DNA from: Schleiferilactobacillus shenzhenensis LY-73
GTDB lineage: Bacteria > Bacillota > Bacilli > Lactobacillales > Lactobacillaceae
Length of the DNA: 52,033 nucleotides
Assembly (NCBI RefSeq): GCF_000469325.1
Contig: NZ_KI271600.1
Span: forward strand, 1 to 52,033
Reading direction: 5' to 3'
The position numbers and the translations under genes are program-made. Below the pieces are notes generated by a model that worked only from the letters and a program-made list of their open reading frames with translations, was not told the origin of the DNA and did not search any database. The stretch's first letter is position 1. Each line of letters opens with the position of its first letter. Below, in pieces: positions 8,142 through 15,209 of the stretch.

Positions 8142-9278
8142 ATGAGCGGAGAAGAAAAGCACGTCCCCCTGTGGGCCGCCACCGCCCGGGACCAAGCCAT
8201 CGCCAAGCTGACGGTGGTCGCCCAGCGCAACGCCGGGGTCATCCCCTACACCACGGACAGCCACGGCCGCTTCGTGGATATGGCGGAGAAAGACCCCACC
8301 TGGTGGACCAATGGCTTCTGGGGCGGCCTCATGTGGCAGCTGTACCACGTCACCGGCAGCCAAGTGTTCCGGGATAACGCCGAGACACTGGAGAAGCAGC
8401 TGGACCCGAACCTCATGGCCGCCGACCGGATGGATCACGACAACGGCTTCAAATGGCTGCCCACCGCCGTGACCGATTTCGTACTGACGGGTAATCCGGC
8501 ATCGCGGAACCGGGGGCTGCTGGCCGCCGAGAATCTGGCGGGCCGCTTCAACCCCGTCGGCAACTTCATCCGCGCCTGGAATGACAAGGATGACGGCACC
8601 ATGGCCGGCCGCTTCATCATCGATTGCCTGATGAATCTGCCCCTGCTCTACTGGGCGAGCCGGGTGACCCATGATCCCCGGTTCAAGTTCATTGCGGAGA
8701 AACATGCCGAGACGGCGGTGCGTTATTTGCTGCGGCCGGACGGCAGCGTGAACCACATGGTGGACTTGGATCCGGAGACCGGCGCCTACCAGGATGCTCC
8801 CGGCGGCCAAGGGGCCGGCGAAGGCTCCAGCTGGACCCGGGGCCAGGGCTGGGCGCTCTATGGCTTCGCCTTGAGCTACCGGCACACCGGCGACAGCACT
8901 TTTCTCACCGCCAGCCAGCGGGTGGCGAACTACTTCCTCTCCCGCATTCCGGCCAGCGGCCTGATCCCCGTGGACTTCGCCAAGCCGAATGACTGGGAAG
9001 ACACGTCCGCAGCGGCCATCGCCGCCTGCGGTCTGTTGGAACTGGCCGAGCAAGTGGACAGTGACGCCGACGCGGCGGTCTACCGGGCCGGCGCCGAGCG
9101 CCTGCTGCAAGTCCTGACGGACAAGCGCGCCCACTTCGAGGACAGCACCGATTATCTCCTCGCCAAGGGTACGGCCGCCTTCCACGACGACCGCCACGAA
9201 TTCCCCATGATCTACGGCGATTACTTCTACCTAGAGGGCCTGCTGCGCCTCACCGGCCAGGCCTTGTTCATCTGGTAA
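8142..9278 (+). CDS. GH88 unsaturated glucuronyl hydrolase
   Basis: It removes the 4,5-unsaturated uronic acid left at the non-reducing end of oligosaccharides by polysaccharide lyases, through hydration of the enol double bond. It is 378 residues, the normal length for the alpha/alpha-barrel family. D100 in DHDNGF and D161 in IIDCLMNLPLLYWAS match the two catalytic aspartates of Bacillus UGL. SSWTRGQGWALYGFA and WTNGFWGGLMW are also family hallmarks, closer to GH88 than to GH105. No signal peptide, so it is cytoplasmic. It starts 13 bp after kduI with AAGGGAG about 8 nt upstream, and DUF2264 follows by 18 bp. Known GH88 substrates are unsaturated disaccharides from hyaluronan, chondroitin, gellan or xanthan; which applies here is unknown. 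Confidence 0.93.
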   Translation: MSGEEKHVPLWAATARDQAIAKLTVVAQRNAGVIPYTTDSHGRFVDMAEKDPTWWTNGFWGGLMWQLYHVTGSQVFRDNAETLEKQLDPNLMAADRMDHDNGFKWLPTAVTDFVLTGNPASRNRGLLAAENLAGRFNPVGNFIRAWNDKDDGTMAGRFIIDCLMNLPLLYWASRVTHDPRFKFIAEKHAETAVRYLLRPDGSVNHMVDLDPETGAYQDAPGGQGAGEGSSWTRGQGWALYGFALSYRHTGDSTFLTASQRVANYFLSRIPASGLIPVDFAKPNDWEDTSAAAIAACGLLELAEQVDSDADAAVYRAGAERLLQVLTDKRAHFEDSTDYLLAKGTAAFHDDRHEFPMIYGDYFYLEGLLRLTGQALFIW

Positions 9279-9296
9279 GAAAGCGGACGACGAACA

Positions 9297-10427
9297 ATGA
9301 ATGACGAACGAACCTATTGGTTAGAAACGATGCAGCGCATCGCCGACCCGGTGCTGCGCAGTTTGGCCAACGACACGCTGCACGCGGACCTGCCCTCGGA
9401 AACGACACCGCTGAAACCCTCCGCGCTGCTGGAGGCTTTTGGCCGCGTGGTGTGCGGCCTCGGGCCGTGGCTCGGCGCACCGGTTCTGCCGGCCGCCGAG
9501 GACAGTATCCGGGAAGAATACATCCGCTTGTATTACGAGGGTCTGCGCCACGGCATGGACCCGCTCTCCCCAGACTATATGCCGATTCTCGGCGATACCC
9601 AGCCGCTGGTGGACATGGCCTTCCTCGCCGACGGCATCTTGCGCGCCGGCGATGTACTGACGGACGACCTCGAGGGCGACGACCTGGACAACTTTCTCTA
9701 CGCCTTGGAACTTACGGCCCGGATCAAGCCCTATGAATCCAACTGGGTGCTCTTCAGTGTGCTGGTGGAGATCCTGCGAGCGAAGCTGGGCGATCCCAAT
9801 GCCTCCCAGGAGAAAATCGACCGCTACCTGAAAGAAATGATGGCCTGGTACAAAGGGGACGGCATCTACGGCGACGGCCGGGACGTGCACGTGGACTATT
9901 ACAACAGCTACGTGATCCACCCGCTCTTGGTGGACGCGGTCACCTATTACCAAGATGACTACACCCGCTCGATTCGGGACGTCGTCTACCAGCGGGCGGC
10001 GCGCTACGCGGCGACGCTGGAACGGATCATTTCCCCCGAGGGGACCTTTCCCGTGCTGGGCCGCTCCATCACCTACCGCTTCGGCGCGTTCCACGCGCTG
10101 GCGCTGGCCGCGTGGCGGCATGACCTGCCGGAGGGTGTTGCCCCCAGCCAAGTACGGGCGGCACTGACCGCGGTGATTCAGAAGACCACCACTGCCACGG
10201 ATATGTTTGACGCCAACGGCTGGCTGAACATTGGTTTCTACGGGAACCAGCCGGCCATGGGCGAAGGCTACATCAATCACGGCAGCGTGTACCTGTGCAC
10301 CACGGTCTTCCTGCCTCTGGGCTTACCGGTCAGCGACCCGTTTTGGGCGGACCCGGCCAAGGACTGGACGGCGAAGGCGGTGTATGGAAATACGCCGGTG
10401 CCGCGGAATGAGCCGGTGAATTATTAG
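9297..10427 (+). CDS. DUF2264 domain protein, probable glycosidase of the uronide cluster
   Basis: A 376-residue soluble protein without signal peptide. It has the DUF2264 pattern: YYEGLRHGMDP near residue 80, a tryptophan-rich alpha/alpha-barrel-like middle (YESNWVLF, MMAWYKGDGIYGDG), then FGAFHALALAAW and GYINHGSVYL. From memory, some DUF2264 proteins are placed in a CAZy family with beta-glucuronidase activity (GH154); I could not check this, and the catalytic residues are not assignable here. It is the last gene of the kduI-GH88 transcription unit, 18 bp after GH88, with only a weak ribosome binding site (AAGAAAG), which suggests coupled translation. A strong terminator follows at 10433-10472. 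Confidence 0.85.
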   Translation: MNDERTYWLETMQRIADPVLRSLANDTLHADLPSETTPLKPSALLEAFGRVVCGLGPWLGAPVLPAAEDSIREEYIRLYYEGLRHGMDPLSPDYMPILGDTQPLVDMAFLADGILRAGDVLTDDLEGDDLDNFLYALELTARIKPYESNWVLFSVLVEILRAKLGDPNASQEKIDRYLKEMMAWYKGDGIYGDGRDVHVDYYNSYVIHPLLVDAVTYYQDDYTRSIRDVVYQRAARYAATLERIISPEGTFPVLGRSITYRFGAFHALALAAWRHDLPEGVAPSQVRAALTAVIQKTTTATDMFDANGWLNIGFYGNQPAMGEGYINHGSVYLCTTVFLPLGLPVSDPFWADPAKDWTAKAVYGNTPVPRNEPVNY

Positions 10428-10432
10428 TCAAC

Positions 10433-10472
10433 AAAAAGACGGTGTTGCCAATGCATGGCGACCCGTCTTTTT
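10433..10472 (+). terminator. Rho-independent terminator of the kduI-GH88-DUF2264 operon
   Basis: The stem pairs AAAAAGACGG (10433-10442) with CCGTCTTTTT (10463-10472), continued by TTGCC/GGCGA inside. It lies six bases past the DUF2264 stop and can act in both directions. Confidence 0.8.
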
Positions 10473-10617
10473 ATACGAGAATAAAGCGCACTGCAATGGG
10501 CCCGAACAAGACAATCGTTCCCACCGGCATGTGGGAACGCTCACATTCTTGTGGGCATGCGCCGTTTGCTCCTGTAAAATATAGACTGCTGACAGGCAAC
10601 GTCGTATCGCCCTGTTG

Positions 10618-10645
10618 GCGGTGATCTTTTGTATTTTCTTTCCTC
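10618..10645 (+). repeat. Direct repeat copy 1, over the toxin translation start
   Basis: GCGGTGA, then 5 nt, then TGTATTTTCTTTCCTC. It covers the ribosome binding site and first codons of the small hydrophobic ORF and recurs at 10911-10937 with the same 5-nt gap and one base missing in the T-run. This matches the placing of the direct repeats in Fst/par loci. Confidence 0.8.
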
Positions 10646-10781
10646 AACGATTACCTCGGTCGTCTCTGGGGTAATCTCCGGAGTGCTGGTCGCCGGCATT
10701 ATTGCTGGCATTAAAGGTAGTTACAATGCCTGGATGCGTCCCGGCAAGCACAGTAAACGTCAGCATCATCGGCGTCAATAA
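10629..10781 (+). CDS. Putative type I toxin, 50-aa membrane peptide (Fst/par-like locus)
   Basis: Begins with TTG at 10629, preceded by GGCGGTGATC (10617-10626), a long match to the 16S anti-Shine-Dalgarno sequence. The peptide has one hydrophobic stretch, roughly residues 8-28 (TSVVSGVISGVLVAGIIAGI), with G-x3-G spacing, then a strongly basic tail (KHSKRQHHRRQ). It fits the class of small membrane-damaging type I toxins, though longer than Fst (33 residues) and with a basic rather than mixed tail. A possible promoter has TTGTGG (10549-10554) and TAAAAT (10575-10580). The mRNA would end in the hairpin at 10802-10838. The direct repeat over the start site and the convergent RNA promoter are the main support. 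No sequence family is recognised, so toxicity is an inference from layout. Confidence 0.65.
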   Translation: MYFLSSTITSVVSGVISGVLVAGIIAGIKGSYNAWMRPGKHSKRQHHRRQ

Positions 10782-10801
10782 TGTGCAACGCGGCCACAAA
10801 G

Positions 10802-10838
10802 AGAAAAGTCTCAGGTTTGGTAAGCCTGGGGCTTTTCT
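10802..10838. terminator. Bidirectional terminator shared by toxin mRNA and antisense RNA
   Basis: A fully paired 14-bp stem (10802-10815 with 10825-10838, some G-U) around the loop TTTGGTAAG. An A-run precedes it and a T-run follows, so both convergent transcripts can end here. The loop contains a YUNR-like U-turn (TTTG), as in the par locus of pAD1 where this loop starts RNA-RNA pairing. Confidence 0.8.
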
Positions 10839-10910
10839 TCTATTCAAAAAACGACTATCCCCTCGGATAGCCGCCACAAACGACAGATTACAACGGTTGG
10901 TAAAGCCGTT

Positions 10911-10937
10911 GCGGTGAAGCTCTGTATTTTCTTCCTC
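10911..10937 (+). repeat. Direct repeat copy 2, 5' end of the antisense RNA
   Basis: GCGGTGA, 5 nt, then TGTATTTTCTTCCTC. It is the partner of the copy at 10618-10645 and gives the antisense RNA its complementarity to the toxin translation start. Confidence 0.8.
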
Positions 10938-10943
10938 GTACTT

Positions 10944-10971
10944 ATTATATCAAAATTGCCCCCAAAAACAA
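10944..10971 (-). promoter_or_regulatory. Promoter of the antisense RNA
   Basis: On the minus strand TTGTTT (10966-10971) and a perfect TATAAT (10944-10949) are separated by 16 bp. The -10 box is the best seen in this part of the window, as expected for a constantly made antitoxin RNA. Confidence 0.7.
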
Positions 10972-11135
10972 CACGCTGTCCACCACAGAAGAAAGTGAAA
11001 CGGTTGCTGGGCGTGCCCTCTTACAATAGGCAATGAACCTCTTCGGTAAAACATATATCACATCCGCAAGGATATTATATCACCGCAATCATCGAAGAAA
11101 ACTGTGGCACTGCCTCCAATACCCATTGTCCTAAA
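10972..11135. other. Non-coding gap downstream of GH29
   Basis: This gap lies between the antisense RNA promoter and the end of the GH29 gene. I see no gene, convincing promoter or terminator in it. Confidence 0.5.
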
Positions 11136-12605
11136 TTACTCCGGTACGATCTTAAACCCGCGAGGCATCCCCTTGGTGACTTCTTGACCGCTGATATGCA
11201 ACCCGGTCTCGTCGAGCACGTACGGCACCACGCCCACCCCCAGCTGCTCCACGCGGCTGATGATACCGTTATACCCTTCGTCCTCGTGACCGGCAGGCAT
11301 CGTCTTGAACGTGGTCAGGGTTGCATCCGCTGTGTCGCCAGGCGCCAGTTGATAAGCGTAAATGGCACCTTTCTTACTGGTGAAGCGGAAGTCCGCTGGC
11401 GTGTAGGCGGGGGCGGTAGCATCGGAGAAGGTACCGCCGGCCGCTTGGGTCGGGCCTTCTGCCGAGAGCTCCCAAGGGTGGGAGCCATCGATGCCTTCGC
11501 CGTTATCCTTCAACCAGTCGCCGATGGCGGTGAGGATCCGGCGGTCCGTGTCAGCAATACTGCCGTCCGCCTTAGGGCCGAAGTTCAACAGCAGGTTGCC
11601 GTTGTTGCTGACGGTGTCGATGAGCGTGTCCAGAATCTCCGGCGCGTCCTTGTACTTCAGGGTGGTGGTGTAATCCCAGGAATTGCGGGCAATGGCGGTG
11701 TCGGTCTGCCAGTGGAACGGCTGGGCACTGTTGAAGCCGCCCCGCTCCATCTCCTTGATGCCGCTGCCCCAGGCCATGGCTTGGTTCTTATAGCAGATGG
11801 AGACCTGCTTACCCCACTCGGCAGCGCGGTCGTAGTAATACGCCGCGAACTTCAGCAGATACGGCTTGAAGGCCTCGTGCTGGATCCACCAATCGAAGTA
11901 GACCATCTCCGGCTGGTAATTATCCACCAGCTCGCAGTTGCGGAGCAGCCAATCCTCCAGATACTCCTGCGTCGGGTACGGCTCGCTCTTGGCGTCGAAG
12001 TGGTCCTTAGGTTCCGGTTGCGCCGGCCAGTAGAAGTCCCCCTTCTTCAGCGGCTCCTTGATGTCGCTGTCGAAGTCCTTCCCGTGGCTCATGAAGAACC
12101 AGTGCTCGGCGCGGTGGTTGGACAGGGTGAAGTGCAGCCCCCGGGCCAGCGTCGCCTTTCTCAACTCCCCAATGACATCCCGGTGCGGCCCCATCTCGAA
12201 GGCGTTGTAGTGAGAAAGGGCGCTCTTATATAACTGGAAACCGTCGTGGTGCTCGGCGACGGGCATGTAATACTGAGCGCCGGAAGCCTGGATCAGGTCC
12301 AGCCAGTTATCCGGGTCGAACTTCTCGGCCGTGAACAGCGGAATGAAGTCCTTGTAGCCGAACTTATTCTGCGGGCCGTACGTCGCCACGTGGTGCTTGA
12401 AGGCATTCGACCCTTGAACGTACATGTTCCGGGAGTACCATTCATTCTCGAACTGGGGCACGGTGAAGACGCCCCAGTGGGTGAAGATACCGAACTTGGC
12501 GTCCGCCCACCAGGCGGGCACGGTGTTGGTGGCTAACTCGTCCCATTGGGGATGGAACGGCCCTTGGGCGATGCGGGCATCGATTTCTGCAAGTGTATGT
12601 GCCAT
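11136..12605 (-). CDS. Alpha-L-fucosidase, GH29
   Basis: A 489-residue cytoplasmic GH29 enzyme that releases L-fucose, with retention, from oligosaccharides. FGIFTHWGVFTVP (38-50), EHHDGFQLY (118-126) and the nucleophile D238 in VYFDWWIQ are family features. The C-terminal 90 residues form the small beta-sandwich. No signal peptide. The ATG at 12605 has AAAGGAGA about 10 nt upstream. It is a single minus-strand gene, divergent from GH43 at 12804. No fucose catabolic genes are nearby, so the released sugar may be a by-product, or the enzyme may clear fucosyl side groups so that other glycosidases can act (inference). Confidence 0.93.
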   Translation of the reverse strand: MAHTLAEIDARIAQGPFHPQWDELATNTVPAWWADAKFGIFTHWGVFTVPQFENEWYSRNMYVQGSNAFKHHVATYGPQNKFGYKDFIPLFTAEKFDPDNWLDLIQASGAQYYMPVAEHHDGFQLYKSALSHYNAFEMGPHRDVIGELRKATLARGLHFTLSNHRAEHWFFMSHGKDFDSDIKEPLKKGDFYWPAQPEPKDHFDAKSEPYPTQEYLEDWLLRNCELVDNYQPEMVYFDWWIQHEAFKPYLLKFAAYYYDRAAEWGKQVSICYKNQAMAWGSGIKEMERGGFNSAQPFHWQTDTAIARNSWDYTTTLKYKDAPEILDTLIDTVSNNGNLLLNFGPKADGSIADTDRRILTAIGDWLKDNGEGIDGSHPWELSAEGPTQAAGGTFSDATAPAYTPADFRFTSKKGAIYAYQLAPGDTADATLTTFKTMPAGHEDEGYNGIISRVEQLGVGVVPYVLDETGLHISGQEVTKGMPRGFKIVPE

Positions 12606-12803
12606 GTTAAGAAAGTCTCCTTTTTTGATGCATAGTCAGTATTCACTTGGCATTGTGCCACATCCATAACGGAATTGTAAGCCCGTTCACGAGATTACGG
12701 CGAGTTCTTTCAAATCCGCCTACTTTTACCTATGTTCGGGGGTACTTTTGGGCGGCTTTCTTCTTGAGAATGGGAATAGCGAGATTAATGGAGGGAGCAT
12801 TCA

Positions 12804-13724
12804 ATGATGGTCACAGAACAAAAGAACGGAACGGTCTGGCAGGATACGGCGGGCCAGCCGCTGCATGCCCATGGCGGCACGATCATTAAGGTGGCGGACA
12901 CCTATTACTGGTACGGCGAAGACCGCCGGGCCAATTATTATGTCAGCTGTTACAAGTCCATTGACCTGGTGAACTGGACCTTCGTACGCCACAGCCTGAC
13001 GACGGCGTCGCCCATGGCGAAGACCCGGGTGCGGGCGACCCTGAATCTGGGCAATCCTCAGCACAAGGTCAACTTAGAACGGCCCAAGGTGCTGTACAAC
13101 CAGCAGACTGGCCAATACGTCATGTGGCTGCACTACGAGAACGGCGTTGATTACCGGGAAGCCAGCGCTGCCGTGGCCACCGCCGCCGGGCCGGAAGACG
13201 CGTTCACCTACCACGGTTCCTTCCAGCCCTTCGGCTTCATGTCCCGGGATTGCACCCTGTTCCAAGACGACGATGGGGCGGCGTACTTCATCTCCACGGC
13301 CCGGGACAACGCCGACATGCATATCTATCGCCTCAGCGACGACTACCTCAACGTTCAGCGCCTGGTCAACCGGCTCTGGAACGGCGAATACCGGGAAGCC
13401 CCCGCCCTCTTCAAGCAGGCCGGCCGGTACTATATGCTCAACTCGTTCTGCACCGGCTGGGCGCCGAATCAGGGCCAATACGCCAGTGCCGCCAAGTTAG
13501 ACGGCGATTGGACCGACTTGGTCAATATCGGCGACGAGACCACTTACGGCAGCCAGCCCACCTTCGTGCTGCCGGCGGATGGCCAGCTCCTCTACTGGGG
13601 CGACCGCTGGAACGGGGCGGACTATGATCAGTCGGGGTATGTTGTCTACCCGCTGACGTTTGACGATAACGGGCTGGTGATGACGCCGACGGAGACGTTT
13701 GGGGTGGACGAAGCGAGCGTGTAA
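12804..13724 (+). CDS. GH43 glycoside hydrolase (GH43_34/24-like)
   Basis: A 306-residue five-bladed beta-propeller enzyme without signal peptide. HAHGGTIIKVADTYYWYGEDRR (residues 21 onwards) is typical of the GH43 branch that holds galactan- and arabinofuranose-active enzymes. REAPALFK carries the likely general acid glutamate. GH43 enzymes invert and act on alpha-L-arabinofuranosides, beta-xylosides or beta-1,3-galactans; which one is not decidable here. Two ATGs (12804 and 12807) follow GGAGGG. It is divergent from the GH29 gene, 198 bp apart, and convergent with a degraded gene that runs into its 3' end; no terminator is visible. Confidence 0.85.
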   Translation: MMVTEQKNGTVWQDTAGQPLHAHGGTIIKVADTYYWYGEDRRANYYVSCYKSIDLVNWTFVRHSLTTASPMAKTRVRATLNLGNPQHKVNLERPKVLYNQQTGQYVMWLHYENGVDYREASAAVATAAGPEDAFTYHGSFQPFGFMSRDCTLFQDDDGAAYFISTARDNADMHIYRLSDDYLNVQRLVNRLWNGEYREAPALFKQAGRYYMLNSFCTGWAPNQGQYASAAKLDGDWTDLVNIGDETTYGSQPTFVLPADGQLLYWGDRWNGADYDQSGYVVYPLTFDDNGLVMTPTETFGVDEASV

Positions 13725-13727
13725 GTA

Positions 13728-13851
13728 AAAACATGCCCCGCACCTCAGCCAGCTTCTGTTGAAGTGCCGGCGGATTGCACCGGTTTCGGTCAGTCAAGAA
13801 ATTGGTGATCAACTGCTTATGTTTGGCCTGTTGCGGTGCTCGCTCAGCCAT
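13728..13851 (-). pseudogene. Truncated gene remnant, overlaps the stop of the gene before it
   Basis: An ORF starts at the ATG at 13851, overlapping the upstream stop in the sequence ATGGCTGA, an arrangement typical of coupled gene pairs. The first 40 residues look like real protein (KHKQLITNFLTDR, LQQKLAEVR). The frame then runs into the antisense of the GH43 3' end and stays open by chance to 13522. I read this as the 5' remnant of a second gene cut by a rearrangement at about 13727. Family not recognised. Confidence 0.5.
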
Positions 13852-14245
13852 CTTTGAAATCCTCCCATGCCATAAAGTATTCGCTGCCCATGAAGCGGTC
13901 GATCTGTGGCCAATTCGGCCAATCACGCAACTCCCAGACCTTTTTGAATATTTCTGGGGTCAACGCGTCATTACAAATGAAGTCGTCCCGCATTCCCCCA
14001 GCCAGGTCGAATTGACTCGTCACCAGCATGTCCAGCAGTGCGCGAATATGGTTGGCCACGTTAAACCGGCCCAGCGCGTGGGGAATGGTGACGTTGCGCC
14101 GAATACCGTAGTCACCGTAAACACTGCCGACGGATTCCAGTAACGGAATCTGTTGCCAGTCCAGCGCACCCCAATGCCAATCACCCGTGGTTTGTTCCGT
14201 TGGGTCGGGAATATTCAAGGCGTACAATCGGGAAATGTATTCCAT
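13844..14245 (-). CDS. Conserved-looking hypothetical protein next to mazEF
   Basis: A soluble protein of about 133 residues starting MEYISRLYALNI, with the distinctive motifs TGDWHWGALDW, GDYGIRRN, NHIRALLDML and DDFICNDALTPEIF. I recall similar short proteins in other bacteria upstream of a larger, possibly toxin-like gene, but cannot name a family. The ATG at 14245 follows GAGGTGG closely; a TTG at 14248 is possible. Its stop overlaps the start of the truncated gene. It lies 112 bp downstream of mazF on the same strand, so it may belong to the same defence or addiction island. Confidence 0.6.
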   Translation of the reverse strand: MEYISRLYALNIPDPTEQTTGDWHWGALDWQQIPLLESVGSVYGDYGIRRNVTIPHALGRFNVANHIRALLDMLVTSQFDLAGGMRDDFICNDALTPEIFKKVWELRDWPNWPQIDRFMGSEYFMAWEDFKDG

Positions 14246-14357
14246 CAAACCACCTCAACTAAAACTTGGCCATACCAAGCCGCCGGAGGCGGTCGCTTGC
14301 TGGATTACGTCACATCACAGCCAAGCAGGCTTTTTCTGTCGTCAACATGTTGCAATG

Positions 14358-14690
14358 TCACCGCAGAATATCAAGCACCATTGACCGAATCCGAAAATAC
14401 TCCGGCGTTGGCAAAAGCCCCACGTACTCTGCGTTCCGGCGGCGGTAATCGTAGGTAAAAAACTGTAACAGGTTTGCAAACCCGTCGACGTTCCCTACTT
14501 TTATTGGCACAAAGTACCCATCTTCCTGCAACTGATTATCTTTGGCATGGGTAATAGGGGCCACCACGACCAAATTGGTCAGTTGGCTGTAGCCCCTGTG
14601 GCTCAGTACCACGGCTGGGCAGCGTTTCTCAATTTCCACCCCGACAGCAGGGTCAAAATCGATCCAGATGACGTCCTGCTGCGCTGGCAC
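14358..14690 (-). CDS. mazF: MazF/PemK family mRNA interferase toxin
   Basis: A 110-residue toxin of the type II MazF/PemK endoribonuclease family, which cuts mRNA at short motifs. Family hallmarks: IWIDFDPAVGVEIEKRCPAVVLS at the N-terminus, with the active-site arginine in that loop, then NLVVVAPIT. The start is GTG at 14690, seven bases after the antitoxin stop, with no clear ribosome binding site, so its translation probably depends on that of mazE. Length and order (antitoxin first) are standard. Confidence 0.88.
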   Translation of the reverse strand: MPAQQDVIWIDFDPAVGVEIEKRCPAVVLSHRGYSQLTNLVVVAPITHAKDNQLQEDGYFVPIKVGNVDGFANLLQFFTYDYRRRNAEYVGLLPTPEYFRIRSMVLDILR

Positions 14691-14697
14691 GTAGCCA

Positions 14698-14928
14698 CTA
14701 TTTTAGGGGAATTTCCTCGCCAATTAAAGTGCCTCCACTCTCTTCAGTTTGAGACCAATCGTGCGTGCGAATGAACGCCTCATCGAGGAATGGATTCTTG
14801 TGCTTCGGCATGAAAATGATCATGCCGTCCCGCCCCTGGAAGACATCGTATTCCTTTGCCTGAGGCGTGATCGTGTTGGGAACGGTCAACGTATTTGAGT
14901 TGCCGACTTTTCTGATTTTCACAGTCAT
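14698..14928 (-). CDS. mazE: MazE/PemI family antitoxin
   Basis: A 76-residue AbrB-fold antitoxin: TVKIRKVGNSNTLTVPNTI (swapped-hairpin DNA-binding domain) followed by an acidic, flexible tail that would plug the toxin. The ATG at 14928 is chosen because GGGGGAG is about 9 nt upstream; the ATG at 14937 abuts that site. A palindrome in its promoter is a plausible autorepression site. Confidence 0.85.
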   Translation of the reverse strand: MTVKIRKVGNSNTLTVPNTITPQAKEYDVFQGRDGMIIFMPKHKNPFLDEAFIRTHDWSQTEESGGTLIGEEIPLK

Positions 14929-14946
14929 CTGATTCATCTCCCCCTT

Positions 14947-14987
14947 CGTATACGTGCAGTATATACGGCGTGGAAGCCATCGGTCAA
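14947..14987 (-). promoter_or_regulatory. mazEF promoter with operator palindrome
   Basis: On the minus strand TTGACC (14982-14987) and TATACT (14958-14963) are 18 bp apart. The perfect inverted repeat CGTATA-N9-TATACG (14947-14967) covers the -10 box and start site, as expected for autorepression by MazE/MazF. Confidence 0.7.
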
Positions 14988-15130
14988 CGAGTGCCATCTG
15001 AGAATCGCTCGTGAACGTTTCTCTATCCGCTATGAGTACATGACGCATTTCTTCCCGGAAAAGTGAAAACAAACGACAAATGATCGCCGACATAACAGAT
15101 CAACTGTCCACCCATTTCTTTCTTCCCCGC

Positions 15131-15185
15131 TTGCCTTCCGCCCCAAAACACGGTATGATGTCATCATCCACTTACTAAAAGTAAG
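15131..15185 (+). promoter_or_regulatory. Promoter and two inverted repeats before the oxidoreductase pair
   Basis: TTGCCT (15131-15136), a 17-bp spacer and TATGAT (15154-15159). ATGATG-T-CATCAT (15155-15167) overlaps the -10, and CTTACTAAAAGTAAG (15171-15185) lies over the expected start site. The second resembles the TTACT-N-AGTAA sites bound by HxlR/YodB-type redox and electrophile repressors (resemblance only). Confidence 0.65.
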
Positions 15186-15209
15186 CAGAAGAGACTAGGA
15201 GGCACTAAG

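Larger units (their letters stand above)
10802..10937 (-). ncRNA. Putative antisense antitoxin RNA (RNAII-like)
   Basis: Predicted RNA of about 135 nt on the minus strand, starting near 10937 (seven bases past a TATAAT box) and ending in the shared terminator. Its 5' end is exactly the second direct repeat, so it can pair with the toxin mRNA over the ribosome binding site and start codon although the genes only overlap at their ends. It also forms two more hairpins: CAACGG/CCGTTG (10891-10911 area) with loop CTTTACCAA, and CTATCC/GGATAG. It contains no ORF with a good ribosome binding site. pAD1 RNAII is shorter (about 65 nt), so details differ. Confidence 0.6.

Noticed and set aside
8055-9197. 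Long minus-strand open frame opposite the GH88 gene (also others opposite araB, GH29, ytfQ and MFS genes)
   Set aside because: These are antisense shadows of GC-rich genes with biased third positions: low-complexity Arg/Gly/Val-rich translations, no ribosome binding sites, no recognisable domains.
13522-13727. C-terminal part of the frame starting at 13851 as a real protein
   Set aside because: It is the exact antisense of the GH43 3' end and shows only low-complexity Arg/Ser/Pro sequence.
14929-15093. Longer mazE reading frame starting at 15093
   Set aside because: The extra 55 residues cross the promoter and operator and have no ribosome binding site; the start at 14928 has a good one.
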